Made by a program: the position numbers and the translations under genes. A model generated the notes under the pieces. The model was not told where the DNA came from. It worked only from the letters and a program-made list of their open reading frames with translations, and did no database searches. This document shows positions 14,978 to 22,372 of a stretch of DNA of 26,045 nucleotides, one piece after another. Source of the DNA: Methanomicrobiales archaeon. GTDB taxonomy: Archaea > Halobacteriota > Methanomicrobia > Methanomicrobiales > Methanoculleaceae. How positions within the stretch are numbered: the first letter of the stretch is position 1; every line of letters starts with the position of its first letter. The stretch is from the NCBI GenBank assembly GCA_012521035.1, contig JAAYND010000123.1, forward strand, positions 1 through 26,045, read 5' to 3'.

Positions 14978-16120
14978 CTAGAGGAAATCGATGACGCCGC
15001 CCCCGCTCCGGAGGTCCCTTGCCATATCACGCCTGCCGGAGGATAGACCGGATCGCTGCGCTACCCGCTGCGTCACCGGTTCATAGGCGTGCTGGTTTCC
15101 CAGGATCTGTGCACTTTTAACGCCAGTCATGACCGCCATGACACGTACTCTGCCTTCATAATCGCTGTTCACCCGTGCTCCCCAGATGACGTCCGCGTGG
15201 GGGTCGAGTTCGTATGTCAGGGAGCTTGCGATCTCCTCGGCATCCTGGAGGGTCAGGTCGTTCCCGCCTGTGATGTGAATGAGGCTCCCGGTTGCTCCAC
15301 GGTAGTCGATGTCGAGCAGTGGATGGTTCAGGCACTCGTGGACGACGCTCTCTGCCTTGTTCTGCTGCTTGCTCTCTCCGACAAGCATCACGGCAACGCC
15401 GCCCTTGCTCATAATGGCCCGCACGTCTGCGTAGTCGATATTGATGAGTGATGGTTCGGTGATCGTCTCACTGATACCCTTGACGGTCTCTGCGATGAGT
15501 TGATCCATGACCGAGAACGCCTGGCCGAGCGGCAGATTCGGCACATACTTGATGAGGCGGTTGTTATCGAGCACAATGACTGAATCAGCTGCAGCGGAGA
15601 GCGACTCAAGCCCCTCTTCCGCGCGGAGGAGCCGTGCTTTCTCTACCTGGAACGGGTAGCTGACCATACCGACGACGATTGCCCCCTGCTCCTTTGCAAT
15701 CTGTGCGACAACCGGGGCCGTTCCCGTGCCGGTGCCTCCACCCATACCGGCGGTGATGAAGACAAGGTCCGCATCGCAGAGGAGTCCCTCCAGGGTCGGC
15801 CGGGCCATCTCAGCCGCACGCCTCCCGACGTCCGGGAATCCACCGGCGCCGAGGCCTTTGGTGAGGGACTTGCCGACAAGGACCCGCTTGTCAGCCTGGA
15901 TCATATCCAGGTGCTGCTTATCCGTGTTAATCGCGATCGTATCCGCGCCGCTGACCTGCATATGGTACAAACGGTTGATAGTGTTATTTCCTGCACCACC
16001 GCACCCTACGATGACAATTCGAGGCTGACCGAGGATGTCGTCTTCATCCCCGATTGTATCGGTCTTCCGGTACTTCTCAAGTTCAGCGTGTTTTAACGCC
16101 TCGTTGATGATCGTCTGCAT
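14978..16120 (-). CDS. ftsZ: Cell division protein FtsZ
   Basis: Tubulin-superfamily GTPase that forms the division ring. The protein is 380 residues. Motifs seen are the N-terminal nucleotide-binding GCGGAGNN (39-46), the tubulin signature AGMGGGTGTGTAP (124-136), the T7-loop NIDYAD (227-232) that supplies the catalytic acidic residue, and a conserved C-terminal tail GGGVIDFL. A longer frame exists, but the ATG at 16120 follows AGGAGG, which overlaps the stop codon of the upstream regulator gene. By the cdrS-ftsZ2 gene arrangement known in haloarchaea it is probably the FtsZ2-type paralogue; the sequence alone does not settle FtsZ1 versus FtsZ2. Confidence 0.96.
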   Translation of the reverse strand: MQTIINEALKHAELEKYRKTDTIGDEDDILGQPRIVIVGCGGAGNNTINRLYHMQVSGADTIAINTDKQHLDMIQADKRVLVGKSLTKGLGAGGFPDVGRRAAEMARPTLEGLLCDADLVFITAGMGGGTGTGTAPVVAQIAKEQGAIVVGMVSYPFQVEKARLLRAEEGLESLSAAADSVIVLDNNRLIKYVPNLPLGQAFSVMDQLIAETVKGISETITEPSLINIDYADVRAIMSKGGVAVMLVGESKQQNKAESVVHECLNHPLLDIDYRGATGSLIHITGGNDLTLQDAEEIASSLTYELDPHADVIWGARVNSDYEGRVRVMAVMTGVKSAQILGNQHAYEPVTQRVAQRSGLSSGRRDMARDLRSGGGVIDFL

Positions 16121-16130
16121 TAAATACCTC

Positions 16131-16307
16131 CTAAACTTTGAATGAAATCTGTTCAGCCTCGCGGAGAACACGGTTTCCATGTTTCTCAAGAAGCGCCCTG
16201 ACGGAGTACCGCACAGCTTCGGATACCGTGGGGAACTCGCCAGCCTCCACCAGCTTCTCAAGCATCTCAACCTGCTGCCGGGGCAATCTGATAGTTATCC
16301 GATCCAT
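16131..16307 (-). CDS. cdrS: Ribbon-helix-helix regulator, CdrS-like
   Basis: Small CopG/Arc-type DNA-binding protein of 58 residues. The beta strand MDRITIRLP is followed by two helices (RQQVEMLEKLVEAGEFP and TVSEAVRYSVRALLEK), the standard RHH plan. In haloarchaea a protein of this type, CdrS, is encoded directly upstream of ftsZ2 and controls cell-division genes; here the stop codon lies inside the ftsZ ribosome binding site, the same arrangement. GTG 16319 and ATG 16310 are alternative starts; ATG 16307 gives the family-like N-terminus. Its leader holds repeats that could be its own operator. Confidence 0.85.
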   Translation of the reverse strand: MDRITIRLPRQQVEMLEKLVEAGEFPTVSEAVRYSVRALLEKHGNRVLREAEQISFKV

Positions 16308-16325
16308 CATCTCAACCACTCATAT

Positions 16326-16358
16326 CTGACATTTGGCTGACACTTGGCTGCCATTTGT
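16326..16358. repeat. Three tandem 11-base repeats in the cdrS leader
   Basis: Plus-strand units are CTGACATTTGG (16326-16336), CTGACACTTGG (16337-16347) and CTGCCATTTGT (16348-16358), in perfect 11-base register. This is about one helical turn, so proteins bound to each unit would sit on the same face of the DNA. The repeats lie between the predicted transcription start (near 16396) and the cdrS start codon. Confidence 0.8.
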
Positions 16359-16385
16359 CAGACAATCGTAATCTCCATGTCTGAC
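16357..16385. promoter_or_regulatory. 8-base inverted repeat, candidate operator or RNA hairpin in the cdrS leader
   Basis: GTCAGACA (16357-16364) and TGTCTGAC (16378-16385) are a perfect inverted pair with a 13-base spacer. The pair adjoins the tandem repeats and shares the TGTCAG/CTGACA core. It lies just downstream of the predicted transcription start, where a bound repressor would block the polymerase. An RNA hairpin is the other reading. Confidence 0.6.
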
Positions 16386-16411
16386 TGCATCAGATAAGGC
16401 ATAATAGCACC

Positions 16412-16436
16412 AATATATTATAAATACTTTCCGAAA
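16412..16436 (-). promoter_or_regulatory. Promoter of cdrS-ftsZ (BRE plus TATA)
   Basis: On the minus strand the sequence reads CGGAAAG followed by TATTTATAATATATT, a well-formed archaeal BRE/TATA pair. Transcription would begin near 16396, leaving a leader of about 85-90 bases with the repeats in it. Confidence 0.7.
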
Positions 16437-16458
16437 CAGGTCAGCAGCCGGCATAATG

Positions 16459-16468
16459 GTTATTATGA
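16459..16468 (+). promoter_or_regulatory. Candidate TATA box of cobD-cobY
   Basis: GTTATTATGA on the plus strand would place the transcription start near 16490, about 20 bases before the cobD ATG. It is back to back with the cdrS promoter, about 35 bases away. Confidence 0.4.
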
Positions 16469-16508
16469 ATAGCAACCGACAACATACCCTCAGAGGGTTA
16501 TAACAAAT

Positions 16509-17507
16509 ATGAGAGAAGATCTCCCGGAAAGGATGGAGCATGGCGGTCGGGTACGCTGGCACCGGGCCCGGGGTAGAGGTGAACTGCTTGATTTCAGCGC
16601 GAACATTAACCCCTATCCTCCCGATATACCCTGGACACCGGATCCCTCAGCACTGGCCGATTATCCGGACGACCGGTACGAGACACTCAAAGAGACGATC
16701 GGGAGAACGTTCGGGCGCGATGCGGCGGAGGTCACCGTAGGCAATGGATCTGTTGAGCTGATCCGCGCGTTCTGTTCTGCGATGCTCAGGCCTGGCGATA
16801 CAGCCTGCATCACACCCCCGACGTTCGCCGAGTATGAGATGGCGGTATTGCTGGCCGGTGCGCGATGCACTGCGGAGAGCAACGGTGCCGCCGTCCGGTT
16901 CCTCTGTAACCCGAACAATCCTACAGGGGCGCTTCACACCCGCCCGGAGGTCTTCGGACTGCTTGAGGAGACAGCAGAACAGGGAGCATACCTCTTCATC
17001 GACGAAGCGTTCATCGAGCTCTCTGACCCGCGCCAGAGCCTCGCCGATCTCCCTCACGAGAACCTCTTTGTCATGCGCTCCCTGACAAAGAGTTTCTCCG
17101 TGCCGGGCATCAGGTTCGGGTATGGTTTTGGCACCCCCAAACTCATCGAGCGCGTGGAGACACTGCGCCTCCCCTGGACGGTGAACGCATTCGCCGAGTC
17201 CTTTGCGATCGAGGCCTTCCGGAACTACGATAAACTTGAGGAATCGCGGGAAAAGATCGCACGGGAGCGGAGATGGCTCTGCGCTCATCTGGACGAACTC
17301 GGTCTTGCCTACGATCCCCCGTCTGCAAACTACATCCTGATAGCGATACCGGTGGAAGCGGAGGCGCTCGTCGAGAGGCTTCTTGGGTATAACATCCTGG
17401 TCCGCGACTGCGGGTCGTTCGGACTTCCCCGCCATATCCGCGTGGCGGTGCGGACCCGTGAAGAGAATGAACAGCTCATCGAGGCGCTTGAAGCATGCTT
17501 GCCCTGA
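16509..17507 (+). CDS. cobD: Threonine-phosphate decarboxylase (CobD-like PLP aminotransferase fold)
   Basis: Fold-type I PLP enzyme of 332 residues. In the cobamide pathway CobD decarboxylates L-threonine O-3-phosphate to (R)-1-aminopropan-2-ol phosphate. Seen are LDFSANINPYPPD (27-39, typical of CobD), VGNGSVELIRAF (77-88), CNPNNPTG (133-140), FIDEAF with Asp165, and the PLP lysine Lys194 in SLTKSFSVPG. The C-terminus VRDCGSFGLPRHIRVAVRT (about 297-315) is shared with HisC. HisC (histidinol-phosphate aminotransferase) is the alternative, but the SANINP motif and the 13-base overlap with cobY favour CobD. Confidence 0.88.
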   Translation: MREDLPERMEHGGRVRWHRARGRGELLDFSANINPYPPDIPWTPDPSALADYPDDRYETLKETIGRTFGRDAAEVTVGNGSVELIRAFCSAMLRPGDTACITPPTFAEYEMAVLLAGARCTAESNGAAVRFLCNPNNPTGALHTRPEVFGLLEETAEQGAYLFIDEAFIELSDPRQSLADLPHENLFVMRSLTKSFSVPGIRFGYGFGTPKLIERVETLRLPWTVNAFAESFAIEAFRNYDKLEESREKIARERRWLCAHLDELGLAYDPPSANYILIAIPVEAEALVERLLGYNILVRDCGSFGLPRHIRVAVRTREENEQLIEALEACLP

Positions 17508-18100
17508 TCATGGCCGGGGGGCAGGGGTTGCGGCTCCGGATGGGTGAAAAACCGCTGGTCACCATCTGTGAAAGACCGATGCTCTCCTACGTCATCGATG
17601 CCTTTGAGGGTGCCGGGCACGAGGTTATCGTGGTCGCCTCATACCGGACGCCGTTTACCAGGAACTGGTGCCGGGCCAGGGGGATCACCCTGTATGAAGC
17701 CGAAGGGCTTGGTTACATCGAGGATATTCAGGCCGCAGCCGAAGATCTCGGAGAGGAGGGGAGACCTCTCTTCACGTGCGTCTCCGATCTCCCCTGCCTT
17801 GTGCCGGGCATCATAACCGGCATCGAAGAAGCCTGGCGCCGGGCGGGAACACCGGCATGCTCGACATGGGTGCCCCGTGACCTCTGCGAGGAGCAGGGTT
17901 GCCGCACACAGTATACGGAGATGATCGACGGCACGCCGGCCTGCCCTGCCGGGATCAACATACTGACGGCAGGCGATCTCGAGGGCGCCCAGGAGGAGCT
18001 GCAGCTCCTCCTGCACGACCGAAGACTCGTCTTCAACATCAACACGCGCGAAGAACTCCTGCTGGTGCAGAAGTACCTCTGCCGGAGACAGGGACTGTAG
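17495..18100 (+). CDS. cobY: Adenosylcobinamide-phosphate guanylyltransferase, archaeal CobY type
   Basis: Nucleotidyltransferase that activates adenosylcobinamide phosphate with GTP, the archaeal non-orthologous replacement for the guanylyltransferase of bacterial CobU. The protein is 201 residues. The N-terminal signature is MLALIMAGGQGLRLRMGEKPL, and later LFTCVSDLPCLVPGI (about 90-104) and NINTREELLLVQKYL near the C-terminus match the family. The ATG at 17495 overlaps cobD by 13 bases. The call is made firm by that neighbour. Confidence 0.92.
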   Translation: MLALIMAGGQGLRLRMGEKPLVTICERPMLSYVIDAFEGAGHEVIVVASYRTPFTRNWCRARGITLYEAEGLGYIEDIQAAAEDLGEEGRPLFTCVSDLPCLVPGIITGIEEAWRRAGTPACSTWVPRDLCEEQGCRTQYTEMIDGTPACPAGINILTAGDLEGAQEELQLLLHDRRLVFNINTREELLLVQKYLCRRQGL

Positions 18101-18145
18101 CACCGGGAGGATGCCACATCTCCCCTCAATTTCCGGGAGAGAAAC

Positions 18146-18154
18146 CCTATTATC
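18146..18154 (+). promoter_or_regulatory. Candidate TATA box of the LOR/SDH gene
   Basis: CCTATTATC centred 27 bases before the ATG at 18177, with GAGAAAC just upstream as a possible BRE. The spacing predicts a leaderless transcript and supports choosing 18177 over the earlier in-frame ATG at 18111. Confidence 0.4.
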
Positions 18155-18176
18155 GGATTGCCGCCGACCTCTATGT

Positions 18177-19412
18177 ATGGAGACCGGCCGGGAGATCGAA
18201 CTCGAGGGGCATATCATCGATTCAGGCGTTATGACCCTGGTGTTCGACAAGATCATGGACATGGGAGGGGAGTTTGAGATCCTCACGTTCGACGTCGGGA
18301 AGCAAAAGACAGATACGAGTTACGCACGCCTGCGTGTCTCTGCGCCCGATATCCGGCAGCTCGATGCCATCCTCTACGAACTGCACCGCCTCGGAGCGCG
18401 CACCCCTGAGATCAGTGATGTCATCCTCGTGCCGGCAGAGGGTGACCGGATCCTCCCGAAGGGGTTCTACTCGACCACCAACCACCCGACATTCGTGAAG
18501 TACCAGGACGAGTGGTTGCCCGTCGAGCAGATCGAGATGGACTGCCACATCGTGGTCGATGAAGAGAATAAGCGGGCGGCCTGCAAACCGATCTCAAAGA
18601 TCAAGGCCGGGGATGCCGTTGTCGTGAGCGAGGCCGGGGTGCGCGTGATCTACCCGGAGCGGCCGAGGAAGGTCAGCACGTTCGAGTTCATGCACGGAAC
18701 CGTCTCATCCGAGCGGCCGAGCGAGGCGATCATCGCAAGGATCGCACGCGAGATCCTGAGGCTGAAGGAGGCGGGAGAGAAGATTGCGCTCGTCGGCGGT
18801 CCGGCGATCGTCCACACCGGGGCGGCGGGAGCCCTCGCAGATATGATACGTGAGGGCTACATCGACGTGCTCTTCGCAGGAAACGCGCTTGCCACCCACG
18901 ATATCGAGTCTAACCTCTATGGCACATCCCTCGGTATGGACATCAGGACAGGCACGCTCGTCACCGGCGGGCATAAACACCATATCTGCGCCATAAGCGA
19001 GGTCATGAGGGCAGGATCCATCAAAGGCGCTGTCGAACAGGGGGTCGTCACCGGCGGGATCATGTACGAGTGCGTGAAGAAGGGAATCCCGTTCGTGCTC
19101 GCCGGGTCCATCCGGGACGACGGGCCGCTCCCCGACGTTATTACGGATGTCGTCGAGGCGCAGGATGCGATGCGCCGTCATCTCCAGGATCTCGGGATGG
19201 TCGTGATGATCGGGACGCTCCTCCACTCCATCGCCGTCGGGAACTGCCTCCCCTCATACGTCAAGACTGTCTGTGTCGATATCAATCCTGCATCGGTGAC
19301 AAAACTGATGGACCGGGGTACGACCCAGGCGATCGGTGTCGTGAGCGATGCAGGAACGTTCCTCCCGCTGCTCGCAAAGCAGCTGGAGGAGCAGAAGAAA
19401 AATACCTGTTAG
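18177..19412 (+). CDS. LOR/SDH domain protein (TIGR00300; archaeal ornithine cyclodeaminase type)
   Basis: Protein of 411 residues. The N-terminal LOR-like domain reads EIELEGHIIDSGVMTLVFDKIMD and GFYSTTNHPTFVKY (about 103-116). The C-terminal nucleotide-binding domain contains KIALVGGPAIVHTGAAGALA, DVLFAGNALATHDIE and LVTGGHKHHIC. Members of this family in methanogens have been reported to deaminate ornithine to proline with NAD; that activity is inferred here from family only. A longer frame begins at 18111, but the ATG at 18177 has the TATA box at the right distance and gives the normal family N-terminus. Its stop codon overlaps the convergent archaeosine gene by 4 bases. Confidence 0.88.
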   Translation: METGREIELEGHIIDSGVMTLVFDKIMDMGGEFEILTFDVGKQKTDTSYARLRVSAPDIRQLDAILYELHRLGARTPEISDVILVPAEGDRILPKGFYSTTNHPTFVKYQDEWLPVEQIEMDCHIVVDEENKRAACKPISKIKAGDAVVVSEAGVRVIYPERPRKVSTFEFMHGTVSSERPSEAIIARIAREILRLKEAGEKIALVGGPAIVHTGAAGALADMIREGYIDVLFAGNALATHDIESNLYGTSLGMDIRTGTLVTGGHKHHICAISEVMRAGSIKGAVEQGVVTGGIMYECVKKGIPFVLAGSIRDDGPLPDVITDVVEAQDAMRRHLQDLGMVVMIGTLLHSIAVGNCLPSYVKTVCVDINPASVTKLMDRGTTQAIGVVSDAGTFLPLLAKQLEEQKKNTC

Positions 19413-20395
19413 CGTGTAAGCGGCATACAGAACGGTTTTTCGTTCTCGAGTACAAACTCCCACTCTTCTTTACACGCACAATCCATCTCCGCAAGCGCGC
19501 GCAAGAGCCCGAGATCCCCGGTCAGCGAGTAGTCGCTGATCCCCTTCACGATATCGCGATCGCATCTCCCACAGTTGTGCGGCCCCCGGGCCTGCCCGCC
19601 ACCGACGGGATCGCAGAGGATATGCACCGGAGAATTGGTCAGCACGTCGAGGACCGTCCAGAGATACGGTGGGCGGTACGCATGCTGCCTCCAGAGGTGC
19701 TCGACCTCGGTCCTGGCCTGGACGGTGCAGAGGTTCATGGAGATGCTGTCTGCGATGGAGGCGATATCCCTGATGGAGCGCACCATATCATCGCGCGCCT
19801 CACGTTCGGTCAGGAACGGCGGCTTTAACAGGAGGTAGCCCTTCACGCCCGCGCCGGCGGCATGGGCAATATCTGCGGCGCGGAGGAAATCGGCGTACGA
19901 GAACCCCTTATCGATACACTTCTCCCTGATGAAGTCATCTGTGGTCTCAAGGCCTATGGCGACGGAGAACGGCATATCCCAGGCGCCGGTATCGATCGCC
20001 TCGCCAAACTCCCGGATCGCATCAGGCTCAACGTACTCCGGTCTCGTCTCGGCGATCACGATCTTGCCCCGGAACGCCTCCGCGACGGCGCGCCGGACGG
20101 CGGGCGGCACCTCATCGGGATCGAAGAAACTTCCCGACGTGAAGATCTTGAGCACCTGGTAATCCTCGTCGCGGAAGTTCTCTTTCACCCAGCGGGTCTG
20201 GCGGATCAACCGGTCAGCAAGATCGTCCGGGGAGATTGTGGGGTATCGCTCATGCCGGTAACCGCACATACGGCACCGGTTCCAGGAACACCCGCCGCTC
20301 CTGAAGATAACCGTCAGCGTATCGAGAGCCTGCCCGTCGATGCGGTCCTTCCCCCGCCAGGACGCCAGCGGTTTCTCAACTGATTTGGATAGCAT
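19409..20395 (-). CDS. Archaeosine biosynthesis radical SAM protein (RaSEA type)
   Basis: Radical SAM protein of 328 residues, matching the TIGR01210/RaSEA family that acts with ArcS to convert the lysine-adduct of preQ0 at position 15 of tRNA into archaeosine. The iron-sulfur motif is GGCSWNRCRMCGYRHE (about 34-49), a C-x4-C-x2-C arrangement. Later features are FTSGSFFDPDEV (about 84-95) and a cysteine-rich C-terminus (PHNCGRCD and DCACKEEWEF). The start follows GAGGT by a few bases. It is convergent with the LOR/SDH gene (stop codons overlap) and divergent from the surface protein gene with a 28-base gap. Confidence 0.88.
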   Translation of the reverse strand: MLSKSVEKPLASWRGKDRIDGQALDTLTVIFRSGGCSWNRCRMCGYRHERYPTISPDDLADRLIRQTRWVKENFRDEDYQVLKIFTSGSFFDPDEVPPAVRRAVAEAFRGKIVIAETRPEYVEPDAIREFGEAIDTGAWDMPFSVAIGLETTDDFIREKCIDKGFSYADFLRAADIAHAAGAGVKGYLLLKPPFLTEREARDDMVRSIRDIASIADSISMNLCTVQARTEVEHLWRQHAYRPPYLWTVLDVLTNSPVHILCDPVGGGQARGPHNCGRCDRDIVKGISDYSLTGDLGLLRALAEMDCACKEEWEFVLENEKPFCMPLTR

Positions 20396-20423
20396 TATAC
20401 CTCATATTCGTCGATGTACTGGT

Positions 20424-21521
20424 ATGAAAAGGATCGCATGGCTGACACTTCTCGCTGCGATGCTGCTCGTCAGTGCTGCATCAGCTGCGTATGTCGAGAT
20501 CAATGCTCCAAAGGAAGTATCCATCGGCGACCCGCTCAAGGTCACCGGCACCACGCTCGTGGAGGGGCTTACAAAGCCCTCACTCAACCCCGGGTTCAGT
20601 ACTGAGATCATCTTCTACTCTGTAAAGGGCACAAAGAGCGAGGTTGGTCGGAAGACCATCGTCGTTCAGGAGAATGGTCTGTTCGCTGCGACGTTTGAGA
20701 CCCGGGGTCTTGCCCCGGGAGACTACACGATCGAGATCATCGATCCTGAACCACCGAACACCTTCGGGGGTAGCTCTAAGACCCTGCAGTTCCTCAAACT
20801 GGTCGATCGGTCCGGGGATGTCAGGATAACCTCCCCGCTCGTGCAGGAGTTCGATGGCAGTCTCGATATCGCGGGTGCGATAGATGGGATAGGAGCGGCG
20901 GGTGTCCGGATCGAGGTCGAATTCGACGAAACCACCGTCTATGGACCTGAGTATATCAGAACCGGGGCGGATGGGGCGTTCTCAGCGACCGTGCCCATCC
21001 AGAGTACAGGTACATACAGGGTCATCCTCCGCGATACAAAAGGCTACGTCGGCACCCTGACCTTCGTGGTGACGGGCTACCCGACACCCGCAGAGACAGG
21101 GGTGGTGGTGGTCTCGTCCAGTGCACCGGCCACCCGGTCAGATCCTGCGTACTTCGAGGTTGATACCCGGGCCGGCCTGGTGACACTCACGACATCGTCC
21201 GGCGGGATTGACTGGGTGGTCGAGTACATCGATGAGGGGGGCAGGCTCCGGAAGGTCAACGATGCAGGTCTGCTGGACCCGGAGATCGTGGAGTTCTCAG
21301 CACATGGGGGCTGTGTCTATGTCAAGATCTACCCGATCAGTTACAGTGACCGTGGAACGGTGCAGCTATCGGCCACAAATGCCGATGCGGTCAGGGTGAG
21401 CCAGAATGCACCGGTTATCTTCGGAGATGCGACGCCCACCCCGGCAGAGACGGCCACACCGCTCCCGGCAGTGCTGGCACTCTTTGCAGTTCTCGTGGTC
21501 ATACTCAGTCGCCGGGGATGA
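20424..21521 (+). CDS. Secreted surface (S-layer-like) protein with C-terminal membrane anchor
   Basis: Exported protein of 365 residues. A signal peptide is clear (MKRIAWLTLLAAMLLVSAAS, probable cleavage after ASA near residue 22). Beta-rich, immunoglobulin-like segments follow (for example APKEVSIGDPLKVTGT and ARGLA-type repeats with GDYTIEIIDP). Near the C-terminus a Thr/Pro linker (DATPTPAETATPLP) leads into a hydrophobic helix (AVLALFAVLVVILS) and the basic end RRG. This layout is common in Methanomicrobiales cell-surface proteins. The in-frame ATG at 20340 lies inside the divergent gene and would put 28 extra residues before the signal peptide, so 20424 is used. I cannot name a specific family. 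Confidence 0.8.
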   Translation: MKRIAWLTLLAAMLLVSAASAAYVEINAPKEVSIGDPLKVTGTTLVEGLTKPSLNPGFSTEIIFYSVKGTKSEVGRKTIVVQENGLFAATFETRGLAPGDYTIEIIDPEPPNTFGGSSKTLQFLKLVDRSGDVRITSPLVQEFDGSLDIAGAIDGIGAAGVRIEVEFDETTVYGPEYIRTGADGAFSATVPIQSTGTYRVILRDTKGYVGTLTFVVTGYPTPAETGVVVVSSSAPATRSDPAYFEVDTRAGLVTLTTSSGGIDWVVEYIDEGGRLRKVNDAGLLDPEIVEFSAHGGCVYVKIYPISYSDRGTVQLSATNADAVRVSQNAPVIFGDATPTPAETATPLPAVLALFAVLVVILSRRG

Positions 21522-21527
21522 GCAACC

Positions 21528-21534
21528 TTTTTTT
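21528..21534 (+). terminator. T-run after the surface protein gene
   Basis: Seven T residues 7 bases after the stop codon and 28 bases before the tRNA gene. This is a plausible archaeal terminator separating the two transcripts. Confidence 0.5.
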
Positions 21535-21561
21535 CATCCGGCAACCAACAGGTAGAAGCGA

Positions 21562-21646
21562 GCCGGGATAGTCTAGTCCGGTAAGGCGGTGGCCTTGAAA
21601 GCCACTGGTGCCTGGCACCTCGGGAGTTCAAATCTCCCTCCCGGCG
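21562..21646 (+). tRNA. tRNA-Ser (anticodon UGA)
   Basis: Class II tRNA of 85 bases. The acceptor pairs GCCGGGA with TCCCGGC, followed by discriminator G. The anticodon stem GTGGC/GCCAC holds loop CTTGAAA, giving anticodon TGA, which reads UCA. The long variable arm folds as GGTGC-CTG-GCACC and the T arm as GGGAG-TTCAAAT-CTCCC. The long variable arm and G discriminator fit serine. CCA is not encoded and no intron is seen. Confidence 0.96.
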
Positions 21647-21735
21647 TTATCTCTTCTGTTCAGATTCGCATCACTTACTCGGGCCGGGGTTTATCTCCGG
21701 CCCGATCAGATACAATTCTCTTCTCAAAATAAATT

Positions 21736-22140
21736 TCAGGCTATCTTTTCTCCCGCTTTGGGGCCGGGCGCGCACTCGTAGATCTCCTGGATCTTCATGA
21801 TGAGGAGGCTCTTTGCCGGCGCCTTCGCCATCTTTGACCGGACGGTAAACTGCATCTTCTCAAACTCAGGACCGCTGGTCTTAATCTCGACGGGGCCCTT
21901 GACCTGGAAACAGCCCTTCGTCTCGGCCCCCCAGATATAGATGGAGACTTTCGGGTTCTCCTGAACGTTTGCAAGCGTCTTCTTCATGAAGTTGTCCGCG
22001 ATCCAGATCGTCTCGTCGTCGATGAGTTCAACAAACCCGATCGGCACAACGTTCGGCCATCCGTCTTTTGAGGCGGTAGCGACAGGGAATGCTTTCATCG
22101 TCCTGAACGCTGCCTTCATCTCTTCAGTCAGTGCAACCAT
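21736..22140 (-). CDS. Pyridoxamine 5'-phosphate oxidase-fold FMN-binding protein
   Basis: Small split-barrel flavin-binding protein of 134 residues. The start MVALTEEMKAAFRTMKAFPVATASKDGWPNVVPIGFVEL (broken here only by sense) shows the typical ATAS..G.PNVVPIGF strand pattern at about 21-35. It is followed by IWIADNFMKKTLANVQENPKV (about 45-65) and VKGPVEIKTSGPEF. Such proteins in methanogens are often annotated as flavin reductases or F420/FMN-binding proteins; the real substrate is unknown. It is monocistronic, with a TATA-like box at 22174-22186 and a perfect dyad directly upstream of it. Confidence 0.85.
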   Translation of the reverse strand: MVALTEEMKAAFRTMKAFPVATASKDGWPNVVPIGFVELIDDETIWIADNFMKKTLANVQENPKVSIYIWGAETKGCFQVKGPVEIKTSGPEFEKMQFTVRSKMAKAPAKSLLIMKIQEIYECAPGPKAGEKIA

Positions 22141-22173
22141 CAGTATTCACCACTACTCTCTCTAAGCCACAGA

Positions 22174-22186
22174 GTGATAAAAATAA
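22174..22186 (-). promoter_or_regulatory. Candidate TATA box of the FMN-binding protein gene
   Basis: The minus strand reads GTTATTTTTATCA, with an expected transcription start near 22154, about 14 bases before the ATG. The flanking dyad immediately upstream would sit on the BRE. Confidence 0.5.
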
Positions 22187-22207
22187 CTGTCAGGAAACGC
22201 CTGACAG
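22187..22207. promoter_or_regulatory. 8-base perfect inverted repeat adjoining the promoter, candidate operator
   Basis: CTGTCAGG and CCTGACAG are separated by 5 bases. The dyad directly abuts the TATA-like box of the FMN-binding protein gene on its upstream side, a position where a dimeric regulator could either block or recruit the basal factors. The core TGTCAG also occurs in the cdrS leader. Confidence 0.6.
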
Positions 22208-22372
22208 GGCAGCGGCGATGCAGGCACCGGTACTGACTCACGCCAGGATCACCATCGCCAGGAGCAGGCGGACTGCGCTGGATGATGAACGCGGGTCGAC
22301 TTACAACGCTAATCCGTCCATTTTCATGAGAAATCAAACTCCTTATCAGTTTCCGCGCCGATATCTGTACCT

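Noticed and set aside
16326..16385. Possible CRISPR-like repeat array
   Set aside because: The repeats are only 11 bases, directly adjacent without spacers, and there are just three; no cas genes are nearby.
22141..22372. Search for an antitoxin gene upstream of the PemK-like gene
   Set aside because: No frame with a start, ribosome binding site and plausible antitoxin composition was visible in this stretch.
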